DNA of 33,442 bases from Chromera velia (Eukaryota; Sar; Chromeraceae): NCBI GenBank assembly GCA_018398765.1, contig JAHBMJ010000445.1, positions 14,532 to 47,973 of the forward strand, written 5' to 3'. Position 1 is the stretch's first letter, and each line of letters opens with the position of its first letter. Below, piece after piece: positions 1 to 11,342 of this stretch. The translations under genes were made by a program, and so were the position numbers. Below the pieces are notes generated by a model that was not told where the DNA came from, did not search any database, and saw only the letters and a list, made by a program, of their open reading frames with translations.

Positions 1-1117
1 CCCCCCCTCTCTCTCTCCATTCTTCCTTCCTTCCTGCCTGCCTTTCTTTCTTTCGTGCTTGCTTGTTTGTCTTCCTTCCTCCCACTAACAAGCCTTACCT
101 ACTTACTTACTCCATCTTCTGTTCCTCCTTCTCTCCCCCATTTCCTCCCCGAGGCTCTCTCAGAGGGCTGTCTGTCTGTCTGTCTGTCTGGATGATGCAG
201 GTTTTGGAAGACACGTTGAAGTGCGAACAAGCATCACGCAGTAAAGAATCTGCGGACGGACAGGCACGACGGATTGTATCAGTGGCTCAGTTTCGGTCCC
301 TGCACCGCTGCAGAAAGCACCACGGTACAACCTTCCTTCCTTCCTTCCTTCCTGCTTTCCAACCAACCGACCAGCAGAGGTTTCCACCCGGAGAACAAAG
401 AAGTGAGCGTTCAGCCACTCGGCAGACATACCAAAGATGATCTTACGCCTGCACACAGTCATTGAAAGATTGCGTTTTTTTTAGCTACGCCATTCTTTCC
501 GTGTCCACTCCTCCACGCGTGCAAACTCACCACCCTCACCACACAACTCCATTCATCCGTCTACCCACCCACTCATTCAGCTCGCGTGAAGGACGTCAAC
601 ATGGATCTCACTCCAGGAGCCGCTCCTGCCCCCACTCGAGCAAGAAAGTTGGCGTCTGTTTCACCGCCAGGCAAGTACCATGAGTCATCTGGGTGCAAAA
701 GAAAATTTGCAGACACAAGTTGCGGAACAAAAGGGGCGGTTCTTTCCTTGAAGGGGCCTTTGTTTACCCTCCCGTCCACCCCTCTTCTCTTCCTTGCTCT
801 TCCTATGTCCGTCCTTGTCTCTCTGTGTGCGTTTCGCACCATGCCTCTCTTTCTCTGACTTTCTCTGTCTCTCTTTCCACCCCGCTGTCTCTGCCACTAT
901 GCTTCTCTATTCCTGTCACCCTGTCTTTCTGTCTCTCTCTCCTCTCTCGCTTCTTCCTCTCACTCTACCTCCCTCCACCCCTCTTTCTACCCCGCCCTCT
1001 CTCTGTCTGCGCCTTCACCTCCCTGTGTCTTTTTGTCTGTCTACCCTTCCGTCTCTCTCCCTCTTCCTGTACATTCTTGTCCCTCTGTCTCTGTCTTTCT
1101 CCCCCCCCACCCCCGCC

Positions 1118-1152
<35 letters not shown>

Positions 1153-1424
1153 CGCGTTTGAATAACGAGATAGACAGCATTGTAGAAAGAAAAAAGCATC
1201 GTTTTGGAGCAGGATGGAGAATGACCCAACGTACTTCGGTAAGATAAATGAGAACACACACGCACACACACATGCGAAAACACACAGACACAAAGACAGC
1301 CAGAGAAACAGACAGAAAGAGGGGAGGGAAGGGGAACGGTGTGTGTGGGGGAGTTCACACACGAAAGCGTTGATCATGCAGGCCAGACGAAAAAAGGACA
1401 AGGCAAGGAGGATGAAGCACGCAC
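1..1424. repeat. Pyrimidine-rich low-complexity tract with a (TG)n run
   Basis: The plus strand is dominated by C/T simple sequence: CTTT/CTTCC blocks at the far left, TTCC repeats near 330-360, CTCTCT-type sequence from about 780 to 1110, and a clean TG run at 1120-1151. Long open frames here, on both strands, are products of the biased composition. The tract follows the last recognised PUS10 donor site (1424), so it is most likely intronic for that gene, purine-rich on the gene's sense strand. I looked for the missing PUS10 C-terminal exon here and found no convincing one. Confidence 0.8.
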
Positions 1425-3613
1425 CTGCACATTGGGCTCCTCCTGTGTAGCACTCGGACAGGTGTCTTCTGCTCAAGGATCAGAAGGGGCGCACTGTGAT
1501 TTACTCTCTCCGTCCCGCTTTCTCCAGCTTCTTCTTTTCTCACCAGGTGTGTTAAAGAGTGAGCTTCTGCATTTGACGCTCTCATTTGTGCAGCTTGGCA
1601 TGCATCAGAGAAGGAAGAGGCGGAAGAAAAGACGGGAGGAGAGCCAAACTTCCGCAGAGCCTCCAGGTCCTTATCTGAAATCGCTCGTCTTGTCCACACG
1701 ACTGCCGAATAGGTTTTGGCTTTGGAGCTGGCTTCCGACCCGACTTTCTGCATGTTCATGAGCCACAAAAGAGACGGGTTTAGTGCATGGCAGGAAAAGC
1801 TGAAAAAGGACACAGACAGGAAAACCTGAAAAAGGACACAGGATTTGTTCACGAAAAGTGAGCGTGAGAGCAATCAGGTGAGAAGATGACCCTTTGACAG
1901 AAATGCACACATGGATGAAAGCGGCTGTTCAAACGTCTCAGAAAGCCAAGCTTCGTATCTGTCCTTCGAAAAGGGTTTATGATGTCAAGAAAGGACCAGA
2001 GCCAGACTATCCGGTTTTGATCCATCTCGGCATAGCCAGATAGATCCCTTCAGAGAACCTTAAGCTTAGATGCCCACTTTCATGAATGACTGCCAGAGAA
2101 CGGAAGGATCAAGCTTCAATGGGGAGGAAAGTCATATATTAATATCAGAGATATGTACATACACAGAGCAAGACAGGCCGACAGACCGAAAGAAACAGAC
2201 CACCCCAATGCAGCCAAAAGCCAAGTAGCTAGAGCGTCTTTGTCGAAATACGAATCTTTATAGATGCATGCATGCGATTACATTGACCCATTCCCTCATG
2301 CATGTCGGATCACCCGCTGACCTTCACAACGGAAGAATCCGCAGCCCTCCTCAACCCCCGAATTTCGATTTTCCCTCGAGCTTCCTCGTTCGTCTCTCGC
2401 TGTACCTCCTCCAGCTGCCTTGTGTCCAGAAGACGCCGCGCGTTCTCGACAGAGAAAGCAAATGGTCTCCCGTCTCCCAACATTCGAACATCGATGTCCT
2501 CCCTCCCTGCAAAAGTGAGAGAGAGAAGCAGAGGGAAGGGGACAACAGAGGACCCAGTTTTCTCATCACGGCAGAGGGCAGCGTTCAAGAAAAAAGCGTG
2601 ACTGCCCCATGCATCTAAAAGGGAGCATTGGACGAGAAGAAAAAAGAGCATCGGATGAATGCCTGTTGCAGATACCCGCAACGTTTTTCTTGACCAACTT
2701 TGGCAGCCTTGTAATCTCGCCTCTCCTGCTCTGCAATGAATGTAATCTGCAAGGAAACGAAACGAAACGACTGACCGACCGGCGGAGCAGAACGAGATGT
2801 TGTCAGCCACAGTGGCTCTTTGCAGAACTCTCTTAGCGAGGTCCTCCACGCAGTTGTCCGGCTGCATGCATTCACTCACATTCATATTATCACGTTGGTC
2901 ACACATTTCCATTCGGACACACAGCACCGCCATATGCAGACACGAGCCGAAATTTCTCAGTCAGGGAATGACAAACAAATAAGCCGGCATCCAGGTACTC
3001 AAAGGGATGGAAAGGGCCGGAAGCAGGGAGAAATACCCAGCCGGAAGGTCTCCCCTTCCCCTTCTTCGTCTTTCTCGCTCTCTCTCAGCCTCACACCGTC
3101 TTGTCGTTTAATCAATCAGGCAGGATATCGCAAGCAACGAGGGGCCAGAAGCACCCTGACCGACCTGAGAGGATTTAAAGTTTTGAACGTTCCAGGGCGA
3201 GTGGGAAAGAGACCGGGAGAACTTCAAATACCGCCCTGCATGAGGATGAGGGCCCGTTGTTTAGGAAAACATTCAAAACACGCAGGAAGAAACAAAGGAT
3301 CTAAAAGGAAAGAAAAGGACAGCCCAAGGGACAAAGAAGAAGTCTGTACCGGGAAGGAAGTTGGGTGGAAGTGCGGGGAAGGAGCCAGCCCAAGGTTTGC
3401 AGGAAAGGACTTGAAGGGCGAAGACAGACTCTCAAAAAATCAGAAACTCCAAAGAAACACGTACGTGCGTGCGTACACTCATGCACACAGATGGGGGGAG
3501 GGGGGGGGTGTAAGGAGAGAGAGGTGGGGAGAGTACGACGGAGGGGAGAAAAAAAGGAAAGAACGAACGTCTGAACAAAGCAAAGGAAGAAAAGAAAGAA
3601 AGAGAGAGAGAGA

Positions 3614-3653
<40 letters not shown>

Positions 3654-5130
3654 GAAAGGACGAAAGGAAAGAGGCAAGGAAGGAAGGAAGGAAGGAAGGA
3701 AAGAAGGGAGGAAGGAAAGAAGGAACGAAGGAAGGAAAGAAGGAAGGAAGGAAGGAAGGAAGGAAGGAAGGAAGGAAGAAAGGAAAGAAAAAAGGAAAGA
3801 AGGAAAGAAGGAAAGAAGGAAGGGCAGAGAGAGGAGGACAGCAAATGATTTCCATCGACCTTCAAAATAGATCGGCTCCCTTTGCCAGCTGACGGACACA
3901 GAGACAGAGGGGATCTTCGGGACGTCCCCCATGTTCTCCTTACTCTCAATTTCGGCTGAACTTTCTGGTCCCGTATCTACCTCCATGTCCCCCTCTGTTC
4001 CTGCCGCCGAGGAAGCAGCAGCAGCAGCGGCTGCACCAGAAGAAGCATGGGAAGACGAGGAGGTATCGACAGCCACTTCTCTCATGCCCGAGCCAGGAAG
4101 AGGGCTGTGTCCATGATCTGGCGTGCGTAAGAGAAAATCCCAGAGGCCCTGCTCTCCCCCATTCAATTCGAGTAGTTGGCTCAACTCCGCTTCATTCTTT
4201 TCATGACACAAATCCTGCAGTGAGAGGCAAGGGAATCGGTGTAGAAGTGTTGGATCAGGCAGTGACTGTCCTGGGACGCATCTGGGACACAACGGGACCA
4301 TAAACCAAGTCACAAGAGGGAAAAATTTCGCACTCGGGCCTACTCACCTTGATATTTTGATGCGTGATGCGATTGTCTTTTTTTCGTCGTTTCTGCTGGA
4401 ACCAGTGCGCTGCCTTCTGCACGCGCGCTCCTCCACTTACACGCGTCAGGAGAGGGGCAACATCTGCGTCTGAGTATTCGTGAGAGACTGTCAATCGAAG
4501 CACGACTGTCCCCAAAGTTTCCTCAGCCTGGGTTCCGGCAGGTGTGCGTGGGTGGGGGTGCGAGAGAGACGCCCCGTCTCCTTTTCCAGGCTCGTCGGCC
4601 TTTCTTTTTGTGCCCCTTGCAGAGATGAGCAAAGGAAGAGCCCGATGCAGCAGCTGCTGCAGAAAGGTCCTCACGTCCAAGGAAGAAGAATAGTCAGACG
4701 GGGGTGTCCTCTCATGCACACCTCCTGAAGCTTCGGCAAAGGCTGCTGCCGCAATGCAGTCTCTCAAAACGAGAGACGGCGGAAGTTCAACCTCGACACG
4801 GACGTGCTCCGGTCGGCTCATGCCTTCAATTTTCGACTCCTTTAAGCTTTGAAAAAGGCAACGAGCAAGAGACGCCAGAGGACTGTCGGAATCCCTCAAG
4901 CCCAGGCAAACAGGGCAGGCACTGGATGTCGAACTGAAGAGGGAAATCTGTGCGCCCTTCACATGACTGATGCCAGTCTCATCCGTCTCAATATTGTGCG
5001 CGAGAAAGGGGTTGTCCGTTTCGCTCCAAAGAAAGCCCACAGGGCCTATAGAGGCCGTCTCTTTGATGCGCCGACACCGAGCACAGAGAAGACCGTAGTG
5101 CGGTGAAGTGCCGGGCTCCTCCTGTTTCAT
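1425..5130 (-). CDS. PUS10: PUS10-type tRNA pseudouridine synthase, six exons, 3' end missing
   Basis: Makes pseudouridine in the tRNA T-arm (positions 54/55) in archaea and many eukaryotes; the family also has other reported roles. Exons: 5130-4348, 4214-3860, 3235-3165, 2861-2780, 2506-2322, 1747-1425; all phases agree, giving 599 codons plus two bases. The ATG at 5130 has an in-frame TGA about 30 bases upstream. Seen: a CX2C pair (residues 16, 19) and a second CPVC (72, 75) followed by LG, the PUS10 zinc-binding N-domain; ELPPS near 116-120; the joint EG/RYLKFSRS from exons 2 and 3; the catalytic block GREDIDVRMLGDGRPF in exon 5 (active Asp about residue 434); TYSAVVWT and QKTPVRVLHRR in exon 6. 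The C-terminal part with the family's GTYIKE..HGD..GRT block is not found. A Ser/Ala-rich insert in exon 2 makes it longer than the human protein (about 530 residues). A 75-base in-frame stretch in exon 6 has splice-like ends but is kept because its end resembles the family. Confidence 0.9.
3597..3830. repeat. (GA)n and (GGAA)n microsatellite in PUS10 intron 2
   Basis: A GA dinucleotide run (about 3600-3650) passes into GGAA/GAAA tetranucleotide repeats to about 3825. The block lies wholly inside intron 2 of PUS10 (3859-3236). On the gene's sense strand it reads as CT/TTCC, so it could extend the polypyrimidine character of the intron. Long open frames on both strands across it are artefacts of the repeat. 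Confidence 0.9.
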
Positions 5131-5364
5131 CTCGAAGGGAGACGAGATGGCAGTTGCTCACTGACAGATAGGCAACGGTTCTTTCATGTGAAGACTTGAG
5201 ACACTCTGGAGATCTCAGTTTCAATCCTAGAGAAGAAATGAGAGAATCTGAGCTTGCAGTGTTGGATGCTGATTTTCTCCGGATGGAACGCCTGGCATTG
5301 AATTCAATCATTGCCCAAAAGTGCCTCTCTCGAATGCACGAGCTGGGAATCATGGCTCAGTCTG

Positions 5365-5441
5365 CACGCGCGTCTCGATCGGCCGCGGGGGCCGGCCCGG
5401 GGCCGTCGCCGCGACGCCGGTCCCGAAAAGCGGCCGCGGGG
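5365..5441. other. GC/CpG-rich patch between divergent genes
   Basis: A sharply GC-rich stretch with many CpG dinucleotides and two GCGGCCGC-like cores lies in the 615-base spacer between the PUS10 start (5130, minus) and the transporter start (5746, plus). It contrasts with the flanking composition. It may be a shared promoter core or an untranslated leader. A 97-codon plus-strand open frame runs across it, but it matches no family I know and is not called. Confidence 0.4.
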
Positions 5442-5556
5442 AAAATCACCAAAAGAAAACTGCATGCATGCGTGACTGCAATTGACTGAGTCGCAACACA
5501 GCACTGTCGAACTTGAAACTTTCCGGCGATCGACTTCAGGCAGGCAGTATACACTG

Positions 5557-5564
5557 TATATAAG
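5557..5564 (+). promoter_or_regulatory. TATA-box-like element upstream of the transporter
   Basis: TATATAAG lies 182 bases before the transporter ATG, within a short palindrome-rich segment (GTATACACTGTATATAAGG). If used, transcription would start near 5590, giving a leader of about 155 bases. The call rests on motif and position only. Confidence 0.4.
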
Positions 5565-5745
5565 GAGGCAGGCACTGCCAGGCAGTTGACAGTGGAAGAA
5601 GTGGACAGTGCAGGAATCCCTTCTTGCCTTTTTCTCTCAAAGGAAACTGCAGTCTATTGTGAAGTGTAAGCAACACTCAGCAAAGAGATCTTTTGTTTTG
5701 TCCAGAAAGGAAGAGGTAAACCCTTCTTCCTTCTAAAGGAGAGCG

Positions 5746-7048
5746 ATGGCGAAGCAATCGCAGGATGCTAGCTTGCGTGCAGCAACGCTGTCCATTCTTT
5801 TTTACTGTCTGGTTTCAATCGGGATTGTATATTTGAACAAGCTGTTGTTTTCCGGGTCCTTCCAGTTCCCAGTCTTCATCTCTTGGTTCCAGCAGGTAGC
5901 GGGAGTGGTGATCTATATATTGATAGAGCGCTTGGGACAAGTATACCCGCAACTTAAGTTCTTTCCCCCCTATGAATTCAATTTGGACACAGCCTGGAAC
6001 ATTCTGGGCCTTTCGACAATGTTCGTGGGCATGATCGCGTCCTCGAACCTGTGTCTGAAGTACGTGTTGATGTCCACATATCAGGTGGCACGGTCATTGA
6101 CGTTGATCTTCAATGTCATCGTCACTTATCTCCTTCTTGGACAGACCACCAGCACCAAATGCCTCATGGCGTGTCTGGTTGTCTGCTCTGGTTTTGTGGT
6201 CGGAGCGATGGACTCGATGACATTATCAATGACAGGGGTGGCGCTGGGGGGGTTGTCTTCGGGGTTCCAAGCGGTGTACATGGTGATGATCAAAAAGTCC
6301 CTCGCATTCGTCGACGGAGATCAGAACCGATTGATGACTTACAACATGTCCATCTCGTCCTTCCTCTTCCTTCCCATCATCGTGTTGGCTGACGAGATCG
6401 GGGCCTTCTACGAACTGCCCTGGAACATCAACGATCCCGCTTTCTTCGCAATCTGGCCAATGCTCATCTTCTCAGGTCCGTCTGCCTGTTCTTCTACCGG
6501 TCTCTCTGTTCGCAGTTACATCTGATGGACACGTGGAAAATGATTGCTTTCGTGCCGGCATCTTTTTCCTTTGTACAGTCCGTCTCTTTCCAAACGGGCA
6601 TAGCTTTCCTCCTTGTCTGCCTGTCCCTTCTTTCCGATCTCTTTGCTTTCTGTGTGTCGTGAAGGGGCATGTGAAGGAGACGGGAGAGTAGACGCTCAAT
6701 TTTTTTTTCTGTCCACCTGTCTGCCTGTTGGTATTTTGCACATGAAAACAAGAAGAGAGGGAAAAGAAAGAAAAATGAAGTCTGTCTGCATGCACGTTTT
6801 TAAACATACATGCACGGTTACATGAAGACAGTCAGGGAGACAGACAAAGGGACAGACTACATGACCTTTGTTGGTTTTTTCTCCTTCTTTGCTCCTTTTA
6901 CAGACAGACAGACAGAAAGACAGACAGACAGCCAGACAGACAGACAGGAAGAGGGACCGAACGGCAAGCAGACAGAGAGAAGGAAACACAGAGGGAGGGG
7001 GAGTGAGGGAGAGGGAGACAGACGAGGCACACACAGAAAGAGGGGGGG

Positions 7049-7108
<60 letters not shown>

Positions 7109-8324
7109 GAGAGAGAGACAGACAGAGACAGACAGAGACAGACAGAGACAGAGACAGAGAGGGGCAGAGAGCGAGAGCGAGAGCGAGAGCGAGAGCGAGA
7201 GCGAGAGCGAGAGCGAGAGCGAGAGCGAGAGCGAGAGCGAGAGCGAGAGCGAGGGAGGGAGGGAGAGAGAGAGAGAGAGAGGGAGGGAGAAAGAGAGAGG
7301 AGGAAAGGGGAGGGGGGAGGCACACAGAAACAGAGAAAGGAAAAGAAGAAGGACACACACAGAGGCAGGCAAGCAGACAGACAGAGAGGTAGACAGACAC
7401 AACGACGAGAGGAAGCAAAAAAGAACCCGTAGAGAGACAAACATGCATGTATGTATACGTACGTCAACACAGACAGACAGAGAGGAAGAGAAAGAGAGAG
7501 AGGGAGAGAGAGAGAGAGAGAAAGGGCAAGGACGGACAGAAAGGCAGGCAAGCAGAGCAGACAAGAAGAGGCACAGAAAAAAAGGGCAGAATATCGGGGG
7601 AAAACGAACGAACGAAATAAGAAGAAAGAAGGCAGGATAGAAGGGAGAAAAAAGAGAAGGAAGAAAGGAAGGAAGAAAGAAAGTCCAAGAAGGAAAGAGG
7701 AAGGATCAAAGACGAGCGGAAAAACTGGAAAAAGAGAGAAGTGTCTGGTCTCTCTTCCTTCCCCTTTCTGCCTCACTCCCGTCTCCGCGTTTCTCTTTCG
7801 CCTTTTACCTGCCTCCTTGCCCATCCGGCTGGCTGGATGGCTGACCAACTGTCTGTATGATGAGAGTCAAGTTTGCTGCTCAATTTTTCAATCTGCCCAT
7901 CCGACAGTCACTGTGCGTTGTTGGCAGTCTCCAAGGATTTTTAGACTCCTTCTGATGCCCTGCTTCTTTTTCCTTTGCAGCCGCTATGGGTGTGTTGATA
8001 GGCATCGCCTCTTACCTGTGCGTGAAGTGCACTTCCCCCTTGACCTTCAATATCACTGGATACGCGAAGGCGTGTCTCCAGTCTCTGGGGGGAATTATTT
8101 TCCTCGGAGACCCGGTCACTTACAATTCTCTGGGAGGGATTCTTCTGACCTTGTTCGGTTCTTTCTGGTATTCACGAATCCGAATGGCAGAGAGCCAACA
8201 GCCGCAGAAACAAGAGAGCCAGGGAGGAAAGAGGGAGACGGGGGGAAAGCCGGAGGAACTGCAAAAGTTGGGAGGAGATGCGGATGCAACAAAAAGCAGC
8301 GACCTCGATGAGAGTGATCGCTGA
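5746..8324 (+). CDS. GDP-fucose-type nucleotide-sugar transporter (SLC35C1-like), two exons
   Basis: Golgi/ER antiporter that brings GDP-fucose into the lumen for glycosylation, judged by family resemblance. Exon 1 is 5746-6475 and exon 2 is 7981-8324, together 357 residues, close to the human SLC35C1 length. The donor G/GTCCGT and acceptor TTTGCAG join in phase and restore the membrane segment LIFSAAMGVLIGIASYL. Seen: roughly ten hydrophobic segments; NLCLKYV followed by YQVARSLTLIFNV and YLLLGQTTS, the most conserved part of this subfamily; KCTSPLTFNITGYAKA in exon 2; and a hydrophilic, charged C-terminal tail of about 45 residues, as expected for a cytosolic end. The ATG context is good (G at -3 and +4). 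It could instead carry another GDP-sugar; GDP-mannose or triose-phosphate-type relatives are the main alternatives. Confidence 0.87.
6900..7300. repeat. Compound microsatellite in the transporter intron
   Basis: The 1505-base intron (6476-7980) contains, in order, ACAG repeats (6900-6950), a GT run (about 7050-7084), GA/GACA repeats (7085-7165), and a very regular hexanucleotide array, unit GAGAGC, of about 13-14 copies (about 7168-7252), then GA/GGGA. Purine-rich sequence continues to about 7740. Open frames of up to about 300 codons on both strands come from this repeat. Confidence 0.9.
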
Positions 8325-9447
8325 TACGCAAGACAGAAGCCCAAGTTGTTGGGGTAGGACTCTCTCTCTTACTTCCGCCATAACTTCACATCAGTAATTT
8401 AGATAGACTGGGTGCTCCTCGAAAGGGTGGGGGGAGAGTGGCAGTATCAAAAAGGGCGAACAAGGAGCACAGGAGAGCGCAGAATTCTGAAATGGTAGGG
8501 GGTAGTTAAGTGCGGTGCTCTTTTTCGTCTGCCGTTTGGCATTTGTGTGCATTGATTTTGGGGGGTTGCCGTCTTCTCTCCTGACCCTTGCACGGCTTTC
8601 CATGTTGTGCTTTCGAATATTCGATTGATCGATTCTCCTCCAGACTTTCAAATCAGCCCCCACAGGGGGACAATCAACGGGGGGCAGAGGGGGTCTGTGA
8701 GGCTTCAGGGGAGAGGGGGGCGAGTAGGTGCGACAGGGTTTGTGAATTCGTTTGCACGCCTGGATGAAAAGAGGACCACGTTGTTTGATTGAGGCAAGCA
8801 ACGTATTTTCGGGTGTATGTGTGTTGTAAAAGTGCACTCCTCTACTTTCATGGAATGAGGGTAACTCTACGGGTAACCTTGAAATGGGGGAGAGAAACAG
8901 CTCAGAGCTTACATGCATAAAACGATAGATGTGCCTAGAGATGCGCATATTTATATGATTTCAGTATATCTCAATTTATTCCAGCTTTAACTTAATGCCG
9001 CGTGAAGCAATATCTAACAAAAATAACACTGAATAACACTCAGTCTAAGAACTTAAATCCAAGGAATATGATAGAATATGAGTAAGGTTTTATGTAGGTT
9101 CTTGATTTGAGATAATCTGTAATAGTTTGAGAGTGTCTGAACAGATTGAGTTAATTTGGGCCGCGGGCCTTTCTTAACTATATGGATTTACATGGATTTA
9201 TGTTAAGTTTAATTGAGTTAAGTTATGCACAGAGTTCTGTGTGGAGCGGCGGTTGTTCGTTTGTCTTTAGTGTAAAATCATAGCTAGGTGTGAGATCTTA
9301 TAAGGAAATCTTCTAGCTTCTGGGGGGAAGGAGAAGGTTGTTTCGGCGGTATTAATTGTTTGTATATTGATATTTGCATGCATGGTTAAGTCGGATTGTT
9401 GTATACGAGGAGTAAGCGGTTGCTATAGATGTACAAAGAATATATAG
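8325..9447. other. Intergenic; 3' flank of the transporter, no gene seen
   Basis: The first about 600 bases probably hold the transporter's 3' untranslated region. From about 8940 the sequence becomes AT-rich with many TTAAGTT/TAACTT-like words. A 185-codon minus-strand frame (8948-8391) matches nothing and has low-complexity proline/serine content. I see no gene here. Confidence 0.5.
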
Positions 9448-9627
9448 ATGCACCTGAGTCCATGGACTGTCAGTTCAAGCTAGAGGAAACAGACCGCTTC
9501 ATGAGGCCAAAGAGGAATGAATGGATATATTTCGCCTCCACAAATGGAAATAGATGCCGTGGCCCCCGCCCGTACAGGCACGAACAGGACAGCCAGAACG
9601 GACAAGCCGAGACTAACGTAAGGTCCA
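9448..9627 (+). repeat. Dispersed repeat, copy 1
   Basis: Shares with 10882-11070 an opening block (GCACC..AGTCCATGGACTG) and a closing block of about 78 bases running from AAATAGATGCCGTGGCCCCC to CTAACGTAAGGTC, differing at roughly one base in seven. The middle is more diverged. Same orientation as copy 2, 1.4 kb away. No terminal repeats or target duplication could be recognised. Confidence 0.75.
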
Positions 9628-10881
9628 TGCGCAATGCAATACACGGCACGCAACATAGATTCCCTTTTCTTTTCCCCTTTCTTCTGATTAGTCCTCCTCT
9701 TTATGTCTAACGCAAATGTTGATACACTCAGGTCACGGAGACGAAACAACCAGGCCATTCACGACATCAAAATGAAGGCGGTCGGCCATTGCATCCTCCC
9801 CCTACCCTCTCCACTGCTTCAGAATCTCAACCACCAGCCAGTGGGGTGAGCGGAAACGCCTTCCATTAGCAAGTGTGAGAGGAAATGAGAGAAGAGAGAT
9901 ACAGTGACAGCAAAAACAAGGACATACTTGCACGTTATGCCCGTTCAGATGTATGGAGGTATATTAAGGAGCAAGGACAACAGAGAAAAGAGGAGCATTG
10001 AGTGTGCAAAGGGATACAATTCAGAGAGATAGACAGAGTATCATGTGCTTCTACTTTTCTTTTTACTCTCCTCCGCCAATCCAAGTGAAAGAGCAAACGT
10101 TGCCGCGATCAGATATTAGAACAACAAGGCAAAGCATCGAAGTAAGACTGGTATGCCACCACCTCACGTTTCTTTCTAGCTAGTAATAAAAGAAAGAGAC
10201 GAAAGATACATTTCGCTTACTTCTCTTGAATTACCAGAGAAGGAATGGCATACACAGACATAAACAATACCCGACAAGACCAAAAAGAAGCCCGCCTATC
10301 ACAGACAAACACAAAAAGATTCGCCTGATGGAAGGAGGCACATCATCGCAGAGAAAAATCTTGTTGGTCTGGTTGCAGATGGAGAAGTTGTCAGGGTGAT
10401 CAAGAATGCCAGTCATATTTGTGGCTAAAATCGCCAGGCAGTGCCAGGCAGGTCCTCCGAGTGGTCATCAGTGCTGGACGTCGACCAGAACCAGTTGGTT
10501 GAAAGGCATAAACCCACGTCAGGCTCATCTAGATCGATCCATATCGGAAAGGACAAAGACAGACAAGAAGCAATTGCAGGAACAGATGGAAACCGTCACG
10601 GCAGGCCAAAGTCTTAATGGCAAAATCATCCTCAGTGCTTGCCCTACTCCCCCTTGCAACATCAAGAATTGGAGGACCAAATTTTAGCAGTGGCTAACGA
10701 TGGTAGGAACATAAACAAAAGGCTCAAGCAGGTCCGAAAAAAAATTATACCAACAGCCTTTCTAAGCTATGAAGGCAAAACTAAAAGATTCAGACTTTAT
10801 TTCCCTGGATCGATTTCAAGCTCTGGTTACCATGTTGTATACAGGTAGGCAGACTACAGATATACAGACAGTCATTCAGGT
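9628..10881. other. Spacer between the dispersed repeats; no gene seen
   Basis: This stretch has only short open frames (up to 93 codons) with no recognisable motifs. I see no RNA gene or transposon terminus. Confidence 0.45.
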
Positions 10882-11070
10882 GCGCACCCTAGTCCATGGA
10901 CTGTTAGTAACTGTTAGTTCATATCAGAGTAAACAGATTGCTCAGTGAAGCTATCAAGGGCTGAAAGGATACACTTTGCCACCGCGAATGAAAATAAATG
11001 CCGTGGCCCCCGCCCATACAGGCATGAACGGGACAGCTAGGACGGATATGCCGAGACTAACGCAAGGTCT
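10882..11070 (+). repeat. Dispersed repeat, copy 2
   Basis: Second copy of the repeat at 9448-9627. The best-conserved part is 10992-11069, including TGCCGTGGCCCCCGCCC and CCGAGACTAACGCAAGGTC. Most differences from copy 1 there are transitions. Confidence 0.75.
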
Positions 11071-11142
11071 ATTGTGCGACGGATGGATGTAGTAGATGTA
11101 GTCTGATGCATTAATTCGTCTTATCAGCCGAGACTACAGTGC

Positions 11143-11342
11143 TTTTTTTTTTTTCGCACAAAAAAGTGTGAAAGTCAACTCATTTGAGAGACTGGATGAC
11201 GGATTGACCTCAAAGATTTGAGGTTAAAGGGTCAGATTTGACAGGATTTGAGAGGCCCTATCATGCTAAAGTTTTTCAGACCTAAGATTTGATTTGAGGT
11301 TAAGCCCTACTTTAAATTGAATCAAATCAAATCTGGTCACTA
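11143..11342. mobile_element. Partial copy of the hAT-like element
   Basis: Starts at a T-run and matches the right part of the complete element (about 18853-19129): AACTCATTTGAGAGACTGGA, GAGGTTAA, ATCATGCTAAAGTTT, then the terminus CTGGTCACTA. The left end is missing. It lacks a roughly 50-base insert present in the complete copy. Its terminal repeat directly abuts the 3' end of PLE copy 1. Confidence 0.7.

Noticed and set aside
160-300. Small exon candidate (after CCGCAG) for the PUS10 C-terminus
   Set aside because: No HGD or GRT residues, and the apparent similarity is a few scattered positions.
573-1476. Long open frames on both strands in the left 1.5 kb
   Set aside because: They translate into Ser/Leu/Cys/Pro or Arg/Glu/Thr/His simple sequence and follow the microsatellites; no family resemblance.
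1489-1563. A seventh PUS10 intron of 75 bases (GTGAGA...GAGCAG)
   Set aside because: The reading kept in frame ends ILEQKTPVRVLHRR, matching the family better than the spliced version; left as coding.
6696-7848. Frames of 235-316 codons across the transporter intron
   Set aside because: Translations of GT, GA and GAGAGC repeats in all frames; no non-repeat protein content.
8391-8948. 185-codon minus-strand frame after the transporter
   Set aside because: Low-complexity, no motif, no splice or start support; probably antisense to the 3' untranslated region.
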